Source: Lophius americanus (lineage: Eukaryota; Chordata; Actinopteri; Lophiiformes; Lophiidae). Taken from it: a stretch of DNA of 64,000 nt. Each line of letters starts with the position of its first letter. Within the stretch, counting starts at the first letter, position 1. The stretch lies in assembly GCA_037951165.1 (NCBI GenBank), contig JBBDHG010000151.1, positions 806,001 to 870,000 on the forward strand, written 5' to 3'. Made by a program: the position numbers and the translations under genes. The notes under the pieces were generated by a model. It was not told the origin of the DNA, made no database searches, and was given only the letters and a program-made list of their open reading frames with translations. Shown piece by piece: positions 1-12,271 of the stretch.

Positions 1-994
1 TTGCAACAATTCAGACAGCGTTTTTCTGAAGTGGGTGAGCTCCTTTGATTTGGAGGAAAATAAAGCGCCACAGATCCGTCGGGATCAGAGGGAAGGGGGA
101 GTTTGAGGGAAGGTGGGTGCTGAGGTTAGAGGAGTATGAAGATGCATATCATGACTCATCAACCAAACTGTATGATGCATACTTGATGTTTAATCTGGAG
201 TTGAATGTTCAAGCCTCCAAACCTGATTAAACTAGGTTAGGGGGGGGGGGGGGTCAAGCAGGACAGCTGACCATCTGAACCATAATTCACCTTCATAGGT
301 CGACACACAATAAGTGGAAGAGTAACAGCGTTATGTTCATGTAGAAGTTCCTGCTATAATGATAAGTAGGTCATTGAACTGTCAAACAACAAATATGCTC
401 CTTTTACCTCATAAAATATGGATATTTACCGCTTATTTACCGTATTTATTATTCACAATTTCATATCTCTCTGAGTGGAAAACTGTACGCGGTTTGGACT
501 GGACTCAAATACTGCAAGAATTTCAAATTTCACCTCTTGGATTTAAAATGTGGTGAGGATTTTTAATAACTGTTTGACATTTTTGTATATCAAATTAACA
601 AAATAGAAAAAGAAAAGAAGGCCGATTTCTGTTCAGTGAAAATAATCATTCATTCATTCTGTCGGCATGTATCTTATTTTTCACTGAGATTAGATCTTCC
701 ATATAATTCCATCATATGAATAAAGAAAAAAAACAGCAGAATCGTGCCGAATGTGCTTGAGGAACCTTTGGGGATGGGGAGTCGTGGGGGCTCGGAGTAT
801 ATGATTACCACCGTCTCACTTACAGCCTATAGCACACTCTTTTTCTTAAAGTTCCTCTGTCTGCAGATGAAGCCGCTGTCTAGTTTCAAAATATCTCCCT
901 CAGAAGATTTTGAATGTTGATTAAATGCCGAGATGAAGAGTAAAGAAGTAATAAATAAATAAATGGATGAGATTTCATGGAGCAGAAAACTTTT
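1..994. other. Non-coding, no gene seen
   Basis: AT-rich intergenic sequence. The only notable item is a 14-base poly-G run at 240-253. Short ORFs here have no recognisable protein similarity. Confidence 0.6.
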
Positions 995-1082
995 GGAGGT
1001 AAAGTTCCCCCATCGTGAAGTCAGAATTACACAACTGACCTTTTCCAAAATCAATCCATTTCTTCCTCACGCTAAAGTCTAA
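995..1082 (-). repeat. Interspersed repeat family A, fragment
   Basis: The minus strand shows the family core: GAGGAAGAAATGGATTGATT followed by GGTCAGTTG and a GGGGGAAC end. The same core appears near 3,190, 18,130, 29,600, 54,860 and 62,350. I do not recognise a named element. Confidence 0.6.
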
Positions 1083-1247
1083 GAAGTTCTTAAGTTTTTC
1101 TGAAAACGGCAAACTAACCGCTGCAATTTTTCTTGAATGGTTTCAACATTGTTGATCATTATTTACTCTTTGACACTTAAACTTAAATCCTTTGGTGTTT
1201 CTCACAAAAGTTTACTTTTGCTGAACTCTGACCTTCTTAATTGACGC

Positions 1248-1565
1248 CAGTGTGTCAGTTTCAATGGAAGCCAATCCGATGACTACATTGTTGAGAAGGG
1301 AGTAACACAGGGCTCATCTCTGGGAGCACTCCTTCTTTCAAGTTTTATTACTGATATTCCTAAAGGCTGTTCTGATTGTCAAGAACAATTATATGCCAAC
1401 GATACTATCATTTATGCATCTGATATCAAACAGATCCGCAATTGAAAGATCTCTTCAACACGAGTTTGCCTCCGTTCAAAAGTGGTTCTCCTCCAACAAA
1501 CTATTACGGAATAAGAAGAAATCCTTTAGTATTCTCTTTGGGACCAAATCGGGCCTTGGAAGGAT
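1248..1565 (+). mobile_element. Decayed LINE reverse-transcriptase fragment
   Basis: One frame reads S-F-N-G-S, then G-V-T-Q-G-S-S-L-G-A-L-L and F-I-T-D-I-P, then L-Y-A-N-D-T-I-I-Y-A-S-D, stopping near 1,433. This corresponds to the V-P-Q-G-S-x-L-G-P-L-L and L-Y-A-D-D catalytic motifs of non-LTR reverse transcriptases; the first catalytic Asp is Asn here. A frameshift then continues as V-Q-K-W-F-S-S-N-K-L-L and I-L-F-G-T-K, the usual C-ward thumb wording. The clade (Rex1/jockey-like) is uncertain. It is an inactive relic without visible 5' or 3' ends. Confidence 0.8.
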
Positions 1566-3069
1566 CTGCACTCTGTATTTTAGTTGTGTCTTTACATCTC
1601 CCTACATTGTAATACAAATATTTGAGCATTTTCCTCCTAACATTTCAAGCTCAGCACAATTTGTAGTATCTGAAATATTTCTTTCTGCGTTGCTGAAGAA
1701 GAACGATGTTACACTTATTCTAGAGAAGGTCATCACCGTGAGAAAGACCTTTAAACGGAATGTTGACAAGAAGTGAAATATTGCTTTTAAAGTTTATTCC
1801 TTTAAAGCCTTACCGGATCTAAAATCCAAACAAATCCCTGTTTTGACTTATTGCTGATCTTCCGTTGTTCGATAAGCATGGCCTCTTTAAATTTAAGGAA
1901 ACCCTTGCAAAGATTAATTTCCCTGGTGCTACATGAAGTCTCTGACCTGACCTGTCAGTCCACGACGATATTCTAGCTCTTCGAGCAATGCTATTATAAA
2001 AGCCTGTTATATCAGGCAACACACAAAACCCTATCCTCCGGGTCTGTGCTCATTCAAATTATTCCAGATCCAAATAGGATCTTACGGCTGGAGTGGAGTC
2101 TCGCAGGGTTATGCAAGTTTCTTAAAAGGAAGAAGAGAGAACAGGAACGCAGGAGGATTAGCAATGAGGGTAACTGGGGTGATGTTTCCCTCGCATTACT
2201 TCTGGACCTTTGCCATGAGCTTTCTAACAAGGTGTGTGTGGAAGGAGAATATATAGAGGGTTAGGGAAAGGTTAGTGCAACGTGGATGTGCTTGTTAACT
2301 AGAGTTAAATTTATTCGGGGCTTTTTCCAACCGAAAGAACGGAGGTTGTAAGTAAAGACCGAAAGACGGTCTCAAAAACAGGAGAACAGATTTTCGTAAC
2401 AGCTGTGATGCGGGCCACAGTTTGTGTCTGTTATTGGCATAACCTCCTGTTAATATGTTTCTTAATTTTGGCAGCTTTGAACAAGAATGCCCTGGAAACA
2501 TTTACCCATATATGATTGTACACAAAGGAGAATTCATCTTCAAAGTCATGCCGGGATCTTTAACTATCTGCTTGGAATGAGCATCAAAACGGCATCAGAG
2601 GATTTTGCAGCCCAATAAAAAGCCCATTTTCATTCACCGTCTAACATTTTCCATTAAGCGTGTGTACTGCAAGTTAGCGAATACAGCTGAGGGTCATCAG
2701 TGGAATGAGAAAAGCGGAGTTAGCGCATGCTGACGCACCCTTGAGGGACTTGTTAGAGCCAAATGGTTCGTTTGTGTTTATGGTTGTTACTTCTTTGACT
2801 TCCAGCAAGAGAGTCTTTGTTCGAAGGCCAAGAATCTTTAAACCAATCAAAGTGTGTTCTAGTCCCTCACCTCTATTTGCCAGTCTCTTGTTGTACCAAT
2901 CAAACGTCATGAAGCAGTCCACGTGTGACTCACGGCTCCTCGCTGCTCCTCAGGACAGCACTTCAAGGCTCATGTAGCCTCTTAAATCAGAAGCAGCATG
3001 AGGAGGACGCAGCTGTTCCATCAAGATGGTGCTTTATTTCACCCCCCATCTGCTGACGCGTCTTCTTTA
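1566..3069. other. Non-coding, possibly further LINE remnant
   Basis: Nothing firmly identifiable. The stretch just after the RT fragment (to about 2,040) may be further decayed LINE sequence, but no motif proves it. Confidence 0.4.
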
Positions 3070-3365
3070 TCATCATATCCCAGAAAAGTCCGGGACATTA
3101 TGAAATCGACCGCCGTCGCCAAGTCCGCGATTTCTTCCGTGTTGACGCCATAAATCAAAAGCTATTTCATGAATCATTTTTAAATAGTGTGAGGAAGAAG
3201 TGGATTGATTTTGCGACACGGCAGTTGCATATTTCCAACACTAGGGGGAGCTTTATCTGCAATAGTTTTATGGCTATAATTTCTCTTTCGTTGGTGCGAT
3301 TTAGTTCAAAGTTAGTGCATATGAATCGACTCCAGGAGATTTTTCTTGTAGATATACTTTTTTTT
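3070..3365 (+). repeat. Interspersed repeat family A copy
   Basis: Near full-length copy: CGGGACATTATGAAATCG start, TCAAAAGCTATTTCATGAATC, GAGGAAGAAGTGGATTGATT, CAGTTGCATATTTCCAACAC, TAGGGGGAGCTTTA, then GTGCATATGAATCGACTCC. The same order of blocks recurs at 7,628 and 17,993. Confidence 0.7.
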
Positions 3366-4318
3366 CTATAGAACTTCTAGACTAGTTTTCTAGACTTTTG
3401 AGACTTTGAAACTTTTCCAGCTGTTTCGACAGCACAGTTGTCATTTCCTGAGTCGTCTCTCCTTAATGTGAAAAGTATTTCAGAAATTAAATAAAAAGGA
3501 AAAGAATATCCTTTTTTTCTCTTCAAATAGGGTTTTGCTACTGACCCACAGGTAAACACCCCGTTGATTTAATAAAACACTGTCCACAAACACATGAACC
3601 ACCACGACAGGAAGCAGTCTTTGCTCTCAGATTGCTCATATTGCCTTTGGCTGATCTTGCATAGAAAAACGACGATCTATCTATTCTATCAGCCATCACT
3701 TACAGTGACGTTTCCCCACAAAGTAATCACTTCACAGCCTGTGTCATGAAATATTGCAAAAACCCAGAGTGGAAGTCCAATTTAACAAGCGAGTAAAACA
3801 TCACATAGCTTGTCCACTGATGCATGAGCTATAGAACGCTGAAAAGGACTCAAAGCTTGCCAGTCTGATTGTTGACATCATGTTATGTTAGAAAAATGTA
3901 CTGGGTGTTTGCAGATGTGTCCTACATGAGTGTATCCTGAGTTAACCCCTTTCCCAAATATAAATGGGAATGGTAAGAGCTGGGGACCATTGGGACATTT
4001 GCTGGAAGGCAATGGACCACGGGTAAACGCTCCTGGGAGCAGATCAAGCCTTTTGGATCGCATTCATTTGAAGTGGGAATAGAGAGAAACCACTGGCTCT
4101 GTGTGGTTTGCATAATGATGACAGAGGTAACAGAATAGTTCCTGATCAAGATTATGATCTGGATCTGAATATAAGGATTCTAAGACGACGGACATGAACA
4201 TATGTGTTTGGAAATCCAGTTTTATCTTTTGGCATTGATTGAAAATGTCCACGAAACTTGCCAGAATTATATGTTTGTCCTACCTGGTATGGTGCATACA
4301 ATCCCTACAGACTCTTAA
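3366..4318. other. Non-coding, no gene seen
   Basis: Unremarkable intergenic DNA; no repeat or coding signal recognised. Confidence 0.5.
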
Positions 4319-4374
4319 GTGTGTGTGTGCATGTGTTTTTGTGTGTGTGTGTGTGTCTTAGTGTGTGTGTGTGT
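4319..4374. repeat. (GT)n microsatellite, interrupted
   Basis: GT dinucleotides interrupted by a CATG/TTTTT stretch and a single CTTA; 56 bp. Confidence 0.95.
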
Positions 4375-4419
4375 TCAAACAATTCAAACAATTAGTATCA
4401 CGACTGGAGCCAAATCACA

Positions 4420-4600
4420 CAACAGCGGAAAAAACAAAAAAGTTGCAGCGACGTTGCTTTTTGTCGCGTCCGCCCCAGAATTCTTTGTGTCGACGCGATA
4501 ACTCAAAAACTACTTCATGGATCTTTTTCTTTGATTTTATGTCCACAGAGACGTTAGTGAGAGAGATTTGGAAAAGGAATGCCATCTTGAATTTTTCAGG
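4420..4600 (+). repeat. Interspersed repeat family A copy, diverged
   Basis: Contains ATAACTCAAAAACTACTTCA, TGGATC and ACGTTAGTGAGAGAGATTTG, the middle blocks of the family; the 3' half is degraded. Confidence 0.6.
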
Positions 4601-4980
4601 GGGTCCCATCTTTCCGAATTTGAAATTTTGACTTCAAAGATTGTCTTTTTGGAGTTTCTTAAACTAACAGGTAAAATGAATTGTGCAGCAAACACTAATG
4701 AAGCAGTAGAAAAGTGTTCAGAGACACTTGTACTTCTGGTTTGAAAGAAGGTATCGGCAGTATCAGAAATTTCTACTTTTAATCCTGCCTCTGAGGAGGT
4801 CATTCCTGGTCCACTTCATCAACTACAGCTTCACAGCAGCAGAAACAGACTTATATTTTATTTATAGACCTTCAACATACAGCGCGCACACACACACTTT
4901 CTCCTCACAAAACTAGATGTAAAAAAAGCTGTGGCCAATAATAACACTACAGCATCTTCAACAAACGCTGTAAAATACAT

Positions 4981-5024
4981 GGTACAACCACCGACCGCTC
5001 TACCAACTGAGCCGCCGTCGCCCC
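4981..5024 (-). mobile_element. tRNA-derived SINE head fragment
   Basis: The minus strand reads GGCGACGGCGGCTCAGTTGG then TAGAGCGGTCG, a tRNA-like A box typical of fish SINEs. The B box and body are missing, so it is a truncated copy. Confidence 0.7.
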
Positions 5025-5640
5025 GGTGCGTCAGTAATTCACTTCCAGTCCTATTTCATATTTTTAGGTTCATCTGTTCGAGTAGGACCTCTGCAGTGAT
5101 GAACCATGACCTCATGTTTTACTGGGGTAGAAATCTGAGGTGACGCAGGCTTAAATCTCTTTGACATTCTTCACAAGGGGCGACGTCATTTAGAAACAAA
5201 AAAATCCACACCAAAGAGGAATCGACGCCAGTCGTTGCTCTGTCTGCGCATGGGTACTCAAACAGCCATGATTAAAGTGGGGCTGTGATGTCACCGTTTT
5301 TACAAGAGCTGCATTCGGCCAGTTTACACGTTGACATTGTTACATTCTGTGAGCTATTTGCAAAAGTTTGCATTTTCAGCTTACCGTTTCATGTGAAGAC
5401 AGTTGTCATGGAAACTTCCTATCCGTGGCGCAGGGTTGCATCTTCAAGGCGTCCACGTCACGGATAGTAAAGGTCCGGAAAGGTGCAGGTCCCGTCTTTG
5501 TATCTTAGCTTGACTGCATGACGATCCCGGGCCTCCAACCAGCAGACGTAGTCGCATATTCGAGTTAGTTTATTTCTTTGAATCATTTCTTGGGTTATTC
5601 CACATTGGGTTTTTTCTTTCACTATAATCACTCTTTTCAT
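5025..5640. other. Non-coding, no gene seen
   Basis: No recognisable gene or repeat. Confidence 0.5.
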
Positions 5641-6035
5641 TCATCCTGTTGTTTCTTGGTTTATTTTTTATTCATTCTTTTTCATTTGATATTGAAGGTT
5701 ATCCTTACTTCTTTTTTCCCCCCGATCTGCTTTCTGTTCTCTTTTATTCTGAAAGTTTCGTTCCATTTACTTCTGTTAGCTTTGCACTTCCTGTGTTGAC
5801 TGTTTGCGGTCAGTTTTACAATTTCATTCTCTGTTATTTTTGTGTTTCGTTTCTTGTCTCCCCTGTGATTCCAGTCTCCTCATGTGGTGATTGTCCATCA
5901 CCTTCACCTGTGCTTCCCTTCCAGCTGTGTCTCATTATCTCGTTATCCCCAGTGTATATAAGTCTCTCTCTCTCTCTCGCTCGCTCTGACACATTTGATG
6001 ACTTTCAGCTCTTTCGCAGACACGGTAACGTGTAA
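5641..6035 (+). promoter_or_regulatory. LTR-promoter-like block with TATA box
   Basis: A pyrimidine-rich block with a run of C/T-rich short motifs, CACCTGTGCTTCCC, CAGCTGTGTCTCATT and then a TATA element GTATATAAG at 5,953-5,961 followed by a CTCTCTCT initiator-like tract. This resembles the U3/R region of fish Gypsy-type solo LTRs. Termini and target duplication were not found, so the identity is tentative. Confidence 0.35.
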
Positions 6036-7063
6036 ATTGTTTTCACAAGTACACTTCTTCCTTCTTTTTTTTCTTCCTCATTTAGACCACCTCATGAAAC
6101 GTTGCGTGTTTTCACACCGAAAAAAATGCATACAGCCGCTCACACCCGCACACAAAAGTGTGAACTCGTAACATCTCACATCATCTAGATTGTTCGTGAA
6201 AAAGAAGTGTGGAGGGAGAGCCTCCAGTGTGGGATCGGCAGCCAGTTAATTAACAGCCACATTTCTCGGCTCCCCGAAGGGAAACAACACCTGTAGGGTC
6301 GAGGCGGGGTGTGCGAAATCCACCTAACACATAACAAAACTTAGGAATGATGAATATGCATCAAAGTAGCACGGACCGCAAATAACGCTGAACGTGTGAA
6401 AGCTGTTTAGCTCAACTAATACCCGGCATGCATTATTTCCCTCCGCCGAGCCGCATTATTTATCGCAAAAGCCGTTTGTAGAGTTTGTCCTACTGTATCC
6501 GTATCTCTCATCTCTGCTGCGGAGAAGTTTCTGTTCCGTTTTTTTCACTCACGAGGTATTCAGTTTGGTGTTACTCACTACAGTGACGTTAACTAGCTCC
6601 ATGATGAAAAACAGTAGCAGCATGTTTGCCCACAGCCACAAACTAAATTAATTGGCCACCCGTTACTAGAACCCTGTTGAAAGTCTGTGAGGATTTACGC
6701 ACAAATAAAACCCAGGCCGGATTCCCCGCCCTCATTAATTAGGAATTTTAATGAATTAATGCTTGTCTTGTCAAAACAACCTCATCCATTACTTTACTTG
6801 GCGCTATATCTCTACATATTTAAGTTAATACTGTGTCACGTTGTCACATGACTTTGGTGATTTAAAGACTCTCAAACTCTGCTAGATGTGAAATGACATT
6901 AAATAATTTGTTCAAAAAAAGTTGTTTGTCAATTAGCGGAGGTAGTCTTCATTTTATTCATCTCCACTTTAATGCATCAAAGAAATGATGGTTTTGATAT
7001 ATGTTCCATGGGGACAGAGTATCTGCTGGCGTCTGTTGTGGCAAACATTTTTCATTCCAGTTT
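6036..7063. other. Non-coding; TAATTA-rich, conserved-element-like
   Basis: Non-repetitive sequence with several homeodomain-type cores (GTTAATTAAC near 6,246, AAATTAATTGG near 6,644, CATTAATTAGG near 6,733). No coding potential is visible. It resembles vertebrate conserved non-coding elements in composition only. Confidence 0.3.
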
Positions 7064-7575
7064 GTGTGTGTCAGGTGAGGAATCGAGTGCAGTCAGGGTG
7101 GAGTGGGTGGGGAAGGGTGTCGGGAGTTATCTGTGACATAACAGACACAGCAAGAGTGAAGGGAAAGGTTTCCAAGATGGTGGTGAGAGCAGCTCTGCTG
7201 GATGGTTCAGAGATGGGTGGCTCTGACCAGGAGACAGAGATGAAGAGGTTCAGATATTCTTTGGGAGTGATGAGGATGGACAGGATCAGAAACATGTCAG
7301 AGCCCAGGTAGACGTGTTGGTGACAAAGTAGGAGAGGCCCGATTGAGGTGGTTTGGACACGTGAAGAGGAGGGAAAATGGATCTATCGGTAGGAGGATGC
7401 TGGAGAGGGAGATGCTGGGCGGGAGACAAAGGGGAAGACCAAAGAGGTTTCTGGATGTGATGAGAGAGGACATGCATTTGGTTGGTGTGACAGAGGAAGA
7501 TGCAGGACAGGACAAGATAGAAACAGATCACCCGCTGTGGCGACCCCTAAAGGGAAAAACCCAAAGAACAAGAAA
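7064..7575 (+). mobile_element. 3' end of an RTE-like non-LTR retrotransposon
   Basis: The frame from about 7,343 reads R-W-F-G-H-V-K-R-R-E, then G-R-R-M-L-E-R-E, R-Q-R-G-R-P-K-R-F-L-D-V-M-R-E-D-M. This is the well-known C-terminal tail of fish RTE-like/endonuclease-RT polyproteins. The element ends with CTGTGGCGACCCCTAAAGGG and an A/G-rich terminus. The 5' part and the RT are absent (5' truncation). The tail ORF stays open to 7,588 although the element is only a fragment. Confidence 0.8.
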
Positions 7576-7627
7576 GTTTGTCGGTTAAGCTTTTAAGTTT
7601 TGAGCTGTTTTTTATTGTATCCACTAA

Positions 7628-7975
7628 AAAGCTGGGGGTATTATGGGATCATCATCGCCTCTGCGGCAGATTCTTCGTGTTAACGCATGCTCAAAAATTT
7701 TTCATGGTTCATTTTCGAATTGTATTCCCACATTGGCAAGAAAAAAATGAACAGGAACTGCGTTGAGTTGGGGAAAGGTCAGTTGGGTATTTCTAACACT
7801 AGGGGGAACTTATCCCCCAAAGTTTTCTGGCCGTAATATATCGATCGTTGATCCGGATTAAATTAGTCCAACTCGTGGCGCATACGAATAGACTCAAGGA
7901 GATAAATCTTGCAATTATCATATTTTACTCACTAGGGGCATCTTATTTTCCAAAAAGTTCTTCCGACATCACTTC
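7628..7975 (+). repeat. Interspersed repeat family A copy
   Basis: Starts GGGGGTATTATGGGATCATC, then CATGCTCAAAAATTTTTCATG, GGTCAGTTGGGTATTTCTAA, CACTAGGGGGAACTTA, and GTGGCGCATACGAATAGACT. A second CACTAGGGGCATCTTA near 7,931 suggests an extra partial unit. Confidence 0.7.
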
Positions 7976-8357
7976 ATATTTAACTTGAGGAGTTCAATTA
8001 GGGGGGGTTGCTTGGACAACGCAGGGGGATTGGGGACTTCTCTGGGATATACCCTTGCTGTTGGGCCCTGTGGAAGAACACATCAGATCATTTGGAGGTG
8101 ATTGAGATCCTCACCTGGATGCATTATATTCAGATTTTAACGTCCAGCAACAACAAAACAACAGTCTGATATCGCCGAATGATCCAGCAGATTCTGAATA
8201 TCTGATCTAAGTAGCTTTGCCTATTTATATCTGTTAAATCTTTAAAAAGTTACAGAGGTAGACCCTGAAAACAACAACAGTCATTAGTGATTTTCTTTTT
8301 TTCAATAACTCAGACTTAAACCGACGTGATCCCAAATTTTTTGAGGTGTCGGTTTTC

Positions 8358-8530
8358 ATTAATTTAGCTCAGTGTGTGGAGCGGCCATCTGCACATCGGA
8401 GGATCGGAAGGTAGCCGGTTCGAGCCCCAGCTAGTTTACATATCGTAGGGCCCTTGAGCAAGAACCTGAAACCAAAATGCTCCTCGGGCGCTTAACGGGA
8501 GCTGCCCACTGCTCCATTGGGGATGGCTTA
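8358..8530 (+). mobile_element. tRNA-derived SINE
   Basis: Pol III promoter: A box TAGCTCAGTGTGTGG (8,365-8,379) and B box GGTTCGAGCCC (8,417-8,427), the expected spacing for a tRNA head. The body contains CCTTGAGCAAGAACCTGAA and AATGCTCC, the standard tail wording of teleost tRNA-SINEs. It is diverged and probably inactive. Confidence 0.85.
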
Positions 8531-8639
8531 AAGTCAGAGAACTGACTGAAAAAAATCATCTCAAGAATCGGAAGACACAAGGAATACATTCCAGACGTCT
8601 CGAAAATCACTCACATTGGGTTTCATCGGGATGAGGCTT

Positions 8640-8960
8640 TGCTCACTGTGTTGGTTTTAGGTGCAATAACAAAATGGGGACATCTCCATTGCGAAGGCGG
8701 TCAGCCTAGTTTCCGACTCTTGGCAGGATCACACAAACCGTTCAATGGATTTTGATCAAATCTGGTAGAATGTCTGGAAATGTAGCCAGGAAGAACACAT
8801 TGGATTTTGCGGAAGATTTAGATAAAGGGGCGGATTCTGGACGATGTCGGGCCGTGCCAGAAAAGTCTTGTTTGACCTGGGGAGGAAGAGTGGGCACGAA
8901 TGAGGAATTTTAGAGTAGATTCAGATAAAAAGGTTCGTGAGCTTTAATGGGTTTTCTTCC
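8640..8960 (+). repeat. Dispersed repeat B (fish-type, unnamed)
   Basis: Contains ATGGATTTTGATCAAATCTG, GCCAGGAAGAACACATTGGA and AAAGGGGCGGATTCTGGA in order, a block arrangement I recall from abundant fish interspersed repeats. Only one copy is recognised in this window. There are no TIRs and no coding remnant. Confidence 0.5.
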
Positions 8961-11644
8961 ATTTTTCTTTAACATTGTGGAAAACCTCAGAATCTTGACT
9001 TATGGGCCGTGGTGGACGTACGGCTTATACTCAGTACTTTTTCTAGTTTCAAGCTGCAGTTTGTTCTAACATGCTTGAATCTATATGAAATAGATATAAA
9101 TTATCCTCTTGCGCTGCTAGCATAAGGGGTTCAGAACTCAATTACACAGAATCCACAGTCGATAAGAGGGATTCTGTGCAGTGAATAGAACAGAATATGA
9201 TAGAATTTAGTGACTCATATACTTGGATTTAACTGTGAGGAATATTGTATCCCGGTCCCTGCGTCATAAAAAGAGAGGTTCATGAATAGGAAGCGGCCCG
9301 AGAGGACGCTACACTCAAAGCAAATCAGTCCATTTTGATGCAAACGGCACGCTAAATGATTGAGTTTGATTCTTTAAAGTTGTCTGGTCCCGTGGCAAAA
9401 CCACGAGGTCGGGCGAGGCTCCGCAAAATCCGCATTACCATCTACGTCTTCACAATCGGCACAGTTATTTGCAATTTCTTGGTGAAATAAAATATAGCTA
9501 TTTATAGCACATCCGTGGTGTTGGGGAGGCACGAGAGAGAAGAGAGTGCAGAATGAAGAAATGATTCCGGGGCTAGTGGAATCTGACAGTGTGAAATCAG
9601 CATCATTGACGATAACCGCTCGCTGCATGACCCGAACACAAGACAAATTCTATCTGATACTCCCTCCAGATTGGAGTTCATCAGTCTTTAGAGAGGAGGA
9701 TGAGCCAAGCTGTGAATAAAGGAAGTGGAAATATTCATTTCAACGCCCAAAGTGAGGCGCGTCACGATGAAGGTTTCTTTTCTCCGCAGCAATCAAATTT
9801 CAAAGTGGGAACGGCAGCCAGCTTCCAAAGGCCTGCTGGTCGCGGCGTGCCTCGCAGACAAAGGCGCCGCTGGTGTTCTGCAAACAGCACGCTGCTTTCA
9901 GTGGCGCTATGATGCCTTCGCCGAATAACAAGCATAATAATTCAACTGCCGGAGGAGAGACGGAGGGAGGAAGGACTGGCGGAGGTGGCGCGGAAGGTCT
10001 TTGAGCAAGATGGAAGTGGGATTGAGAGGAAGGGGTGAAGAAGTAAAGCAATTTGGGAAAAGAAAAACATGTAAGAAGAGGCCTTCGTGTTTTCTTTTAG
10101 ATTCTGCCGGGTTCTCTCTGTGCTTTCTTTCTGACAAAAGTGACACAATACATCACTTCCCGGTGAGCTTTCAGCTCCGCGTCGGCATTAAAATAATAAT
10201 GGAATCCAGTAGGGAGTTGTCTTTAATGCCATCACTATTGAATATAAATTAGCTTCGCTCTAATTGAGTGAGCCCGGGACAGGAAGAACGCTAAATTTAG
10301 AAGGTAGGTCACATCCCATGATGAAGCACGGAGAACAAGAGTTAACATTTTTAAGGATAGTGTCTTCTTGGAGGAACATGGAACATGTTATTCCTCACAC
10401 GGCACACACAGCAGAGTATTCTACTCTACCGTTCTGCCATGACGGGGCTACTTCCTGCTTATCTTTCGAGTTTGACATAGTCTGGTTTGTTCATGAGCTC
10501 AGGGATCCGGGATTATACCTCAGGGGAAGGGAGAAAAATAGACAAATGTGGAGATAATTATGGAAAGACCCACTGCCACTCCTTGTTCCACCTCTTGAGA
10601 AGGAAGTGGAGGTAGCAATAGAGATGAATTGGTCTATATGAACTAGTTTGACATACTCACAATATATTAGACATACAGCCCGCCGCCAGAAGACTCGCTG
10701 TGTAATACAGCGAGCAGTAGCAGTTAGCTGCTCAATCAAAGAAAGACACTCAACTGTAAACGTTAAACGACTGCGGAAACATAACGTCCCGGAGAGCCTT
10801 ACCCTCGAAGACGATGATGAGATCAATCTCCGTTTAAGAGGGAATGTAAATGATGGTGTTTTTTTCCCATGTTGCAAGAAGTTACACTTGTACCCCATGC
10901 CTCTGCATTATGCCACCCGCCTCTTCTACTCACAGGACGCCATATTCAAAAATCAGACGCCGGAGCCGCATTCGCCTGCATTTGTTATGTTCAGTGTCAA
11001 CGAGGCATCATCGTCTCGGACGGAGCTTCTCTCCGGCTGGATCCAGCACAATTAGCCCGTGTTGCTCGCCGTCGCCGACACCGTCCTACGATCCCAGACA
11101 AACCGGGGTGGACAGCAGAGAGGATGATGTGCCGTCTCCCATCGCCCGTGTGGGAATGAGACACGAGGCACCACCTGTCTTTTGTTCTCCTCCGGGCACG
11201 GAGCCGACTACACCCACCGGGTGCCACCTCTCCCCCCGCTGCTGGGATTTGCAGCACCTGCTCAGATGCAGCTCCTCTTTTGACTCGCATCCGAGCGTGT
11301 TTTGACACATGAGCACAAAAGAAAACAAACAAAAAACATTGAAATATTAAACAGAAGCAGTCTCCGCAAGTCTGAATAAATCATGGTGTAGGTGACAATT
11401 TTTTTTTTTGCTACGCCATAAATATATTTACAGCTTAGACTGGATTTGGTTGATGTGCATGAAACATAATCTTAGACTCTGCTACAAAATACCTGTCACT
11501 TCCTGGTGCCTCGTGAGCGCCGTAAAGTGACACCTCCTTCACGCTGTATGCCTGGCAATTAGCTCATGCGCAGGAACACAGATGTACTCTCACTGAAGCA
11601 CACAGAGCATTAGGAAAATGCTGTAAAATCGCATCGCACTGAGC
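8961..11644. other. Non-coding, no gene supported
   Basis: ORFs of up to 151 codons occur here (for example 10,648-11,055 plus, 10,850-11,305 plus and 10,491-10,898 minus), overlapping one another in several frames and without recognisable domains. The 11,050-11,300 part is GC-rich. No repeats recognised. Confidence 0.45.
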
Positions 11645-11665
11645 CACACACGCACACACACACAC

Positions 11666-11701
<36 letters not shown>
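11645..11701. repeat. (CA)n microsatellite
   Basis: 57 bp of CA with three CG interruptions. Confidence 0.97.
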
Positions 11702-11703
<2 letters not shown>

Positions 11704-12271
11704 GTCCCCAGTCAACCGTCAACCCCTCTCGCGATCATTTCGTTGTCTATAGGACGAGCAGAGCTCTAGCTGGTGGGCAGGACATTTTTCTTTTATCGGC
11801 CTGCCAAGACATGTCGTTGTGCCATCGGTATCAATTGGACCTCTGCTGTTGTCAAACATGGCGGACTGCTGTAGCGTGACTGCCAACTACGGAGTGCATT
11901 ACCGTCATCCCTCGCTGTTGAAAACATCACAACAACATCCGACCGGAGCGGCGCACGGAAGAACACCGGCAGGTATATTTTTGATTGTGCCTTAGAGCAT
12001 TAGTGGCATCCGCTCCAAGAGAGGGAGGCCATGATGGCTCTCACCGCCGCCACGGAAAGACGTGTAATCTCCCTCCTCCTCAGATATGTGCATGTGAAGT
12101 ATTACGTGACCAGGAAAACCCGCGCCGTGTGGCTCAGGGAAGCTCATTTATTTGACTGGAGCTACTACTTTGGTTGCACGGTTACGTATGAGATGCAGTG
12201 AGGTGTATGCTAGGATCGGGATTGCAGTGAATTCGAATTGCGACGTATTGTGAATACGCATCGCAATATTC
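11702..12271. other. Non-coding, no gene seen
   Basis: Nothing recognisable. Confidence 0.5.

Noticed and set aside
240..253. Poly-G run as a G-quadruplex or promoter element
   Set aside because: A single homopolymer with no surrounding gene; likely a simple repeat or assembly-sensitive run.
10491..11305. Overlapping 135-151-codon ORFs on both strands
   Set aside because: Several frames open at once in GC-rich sequence; no motif, no splice context, no codon pattern.
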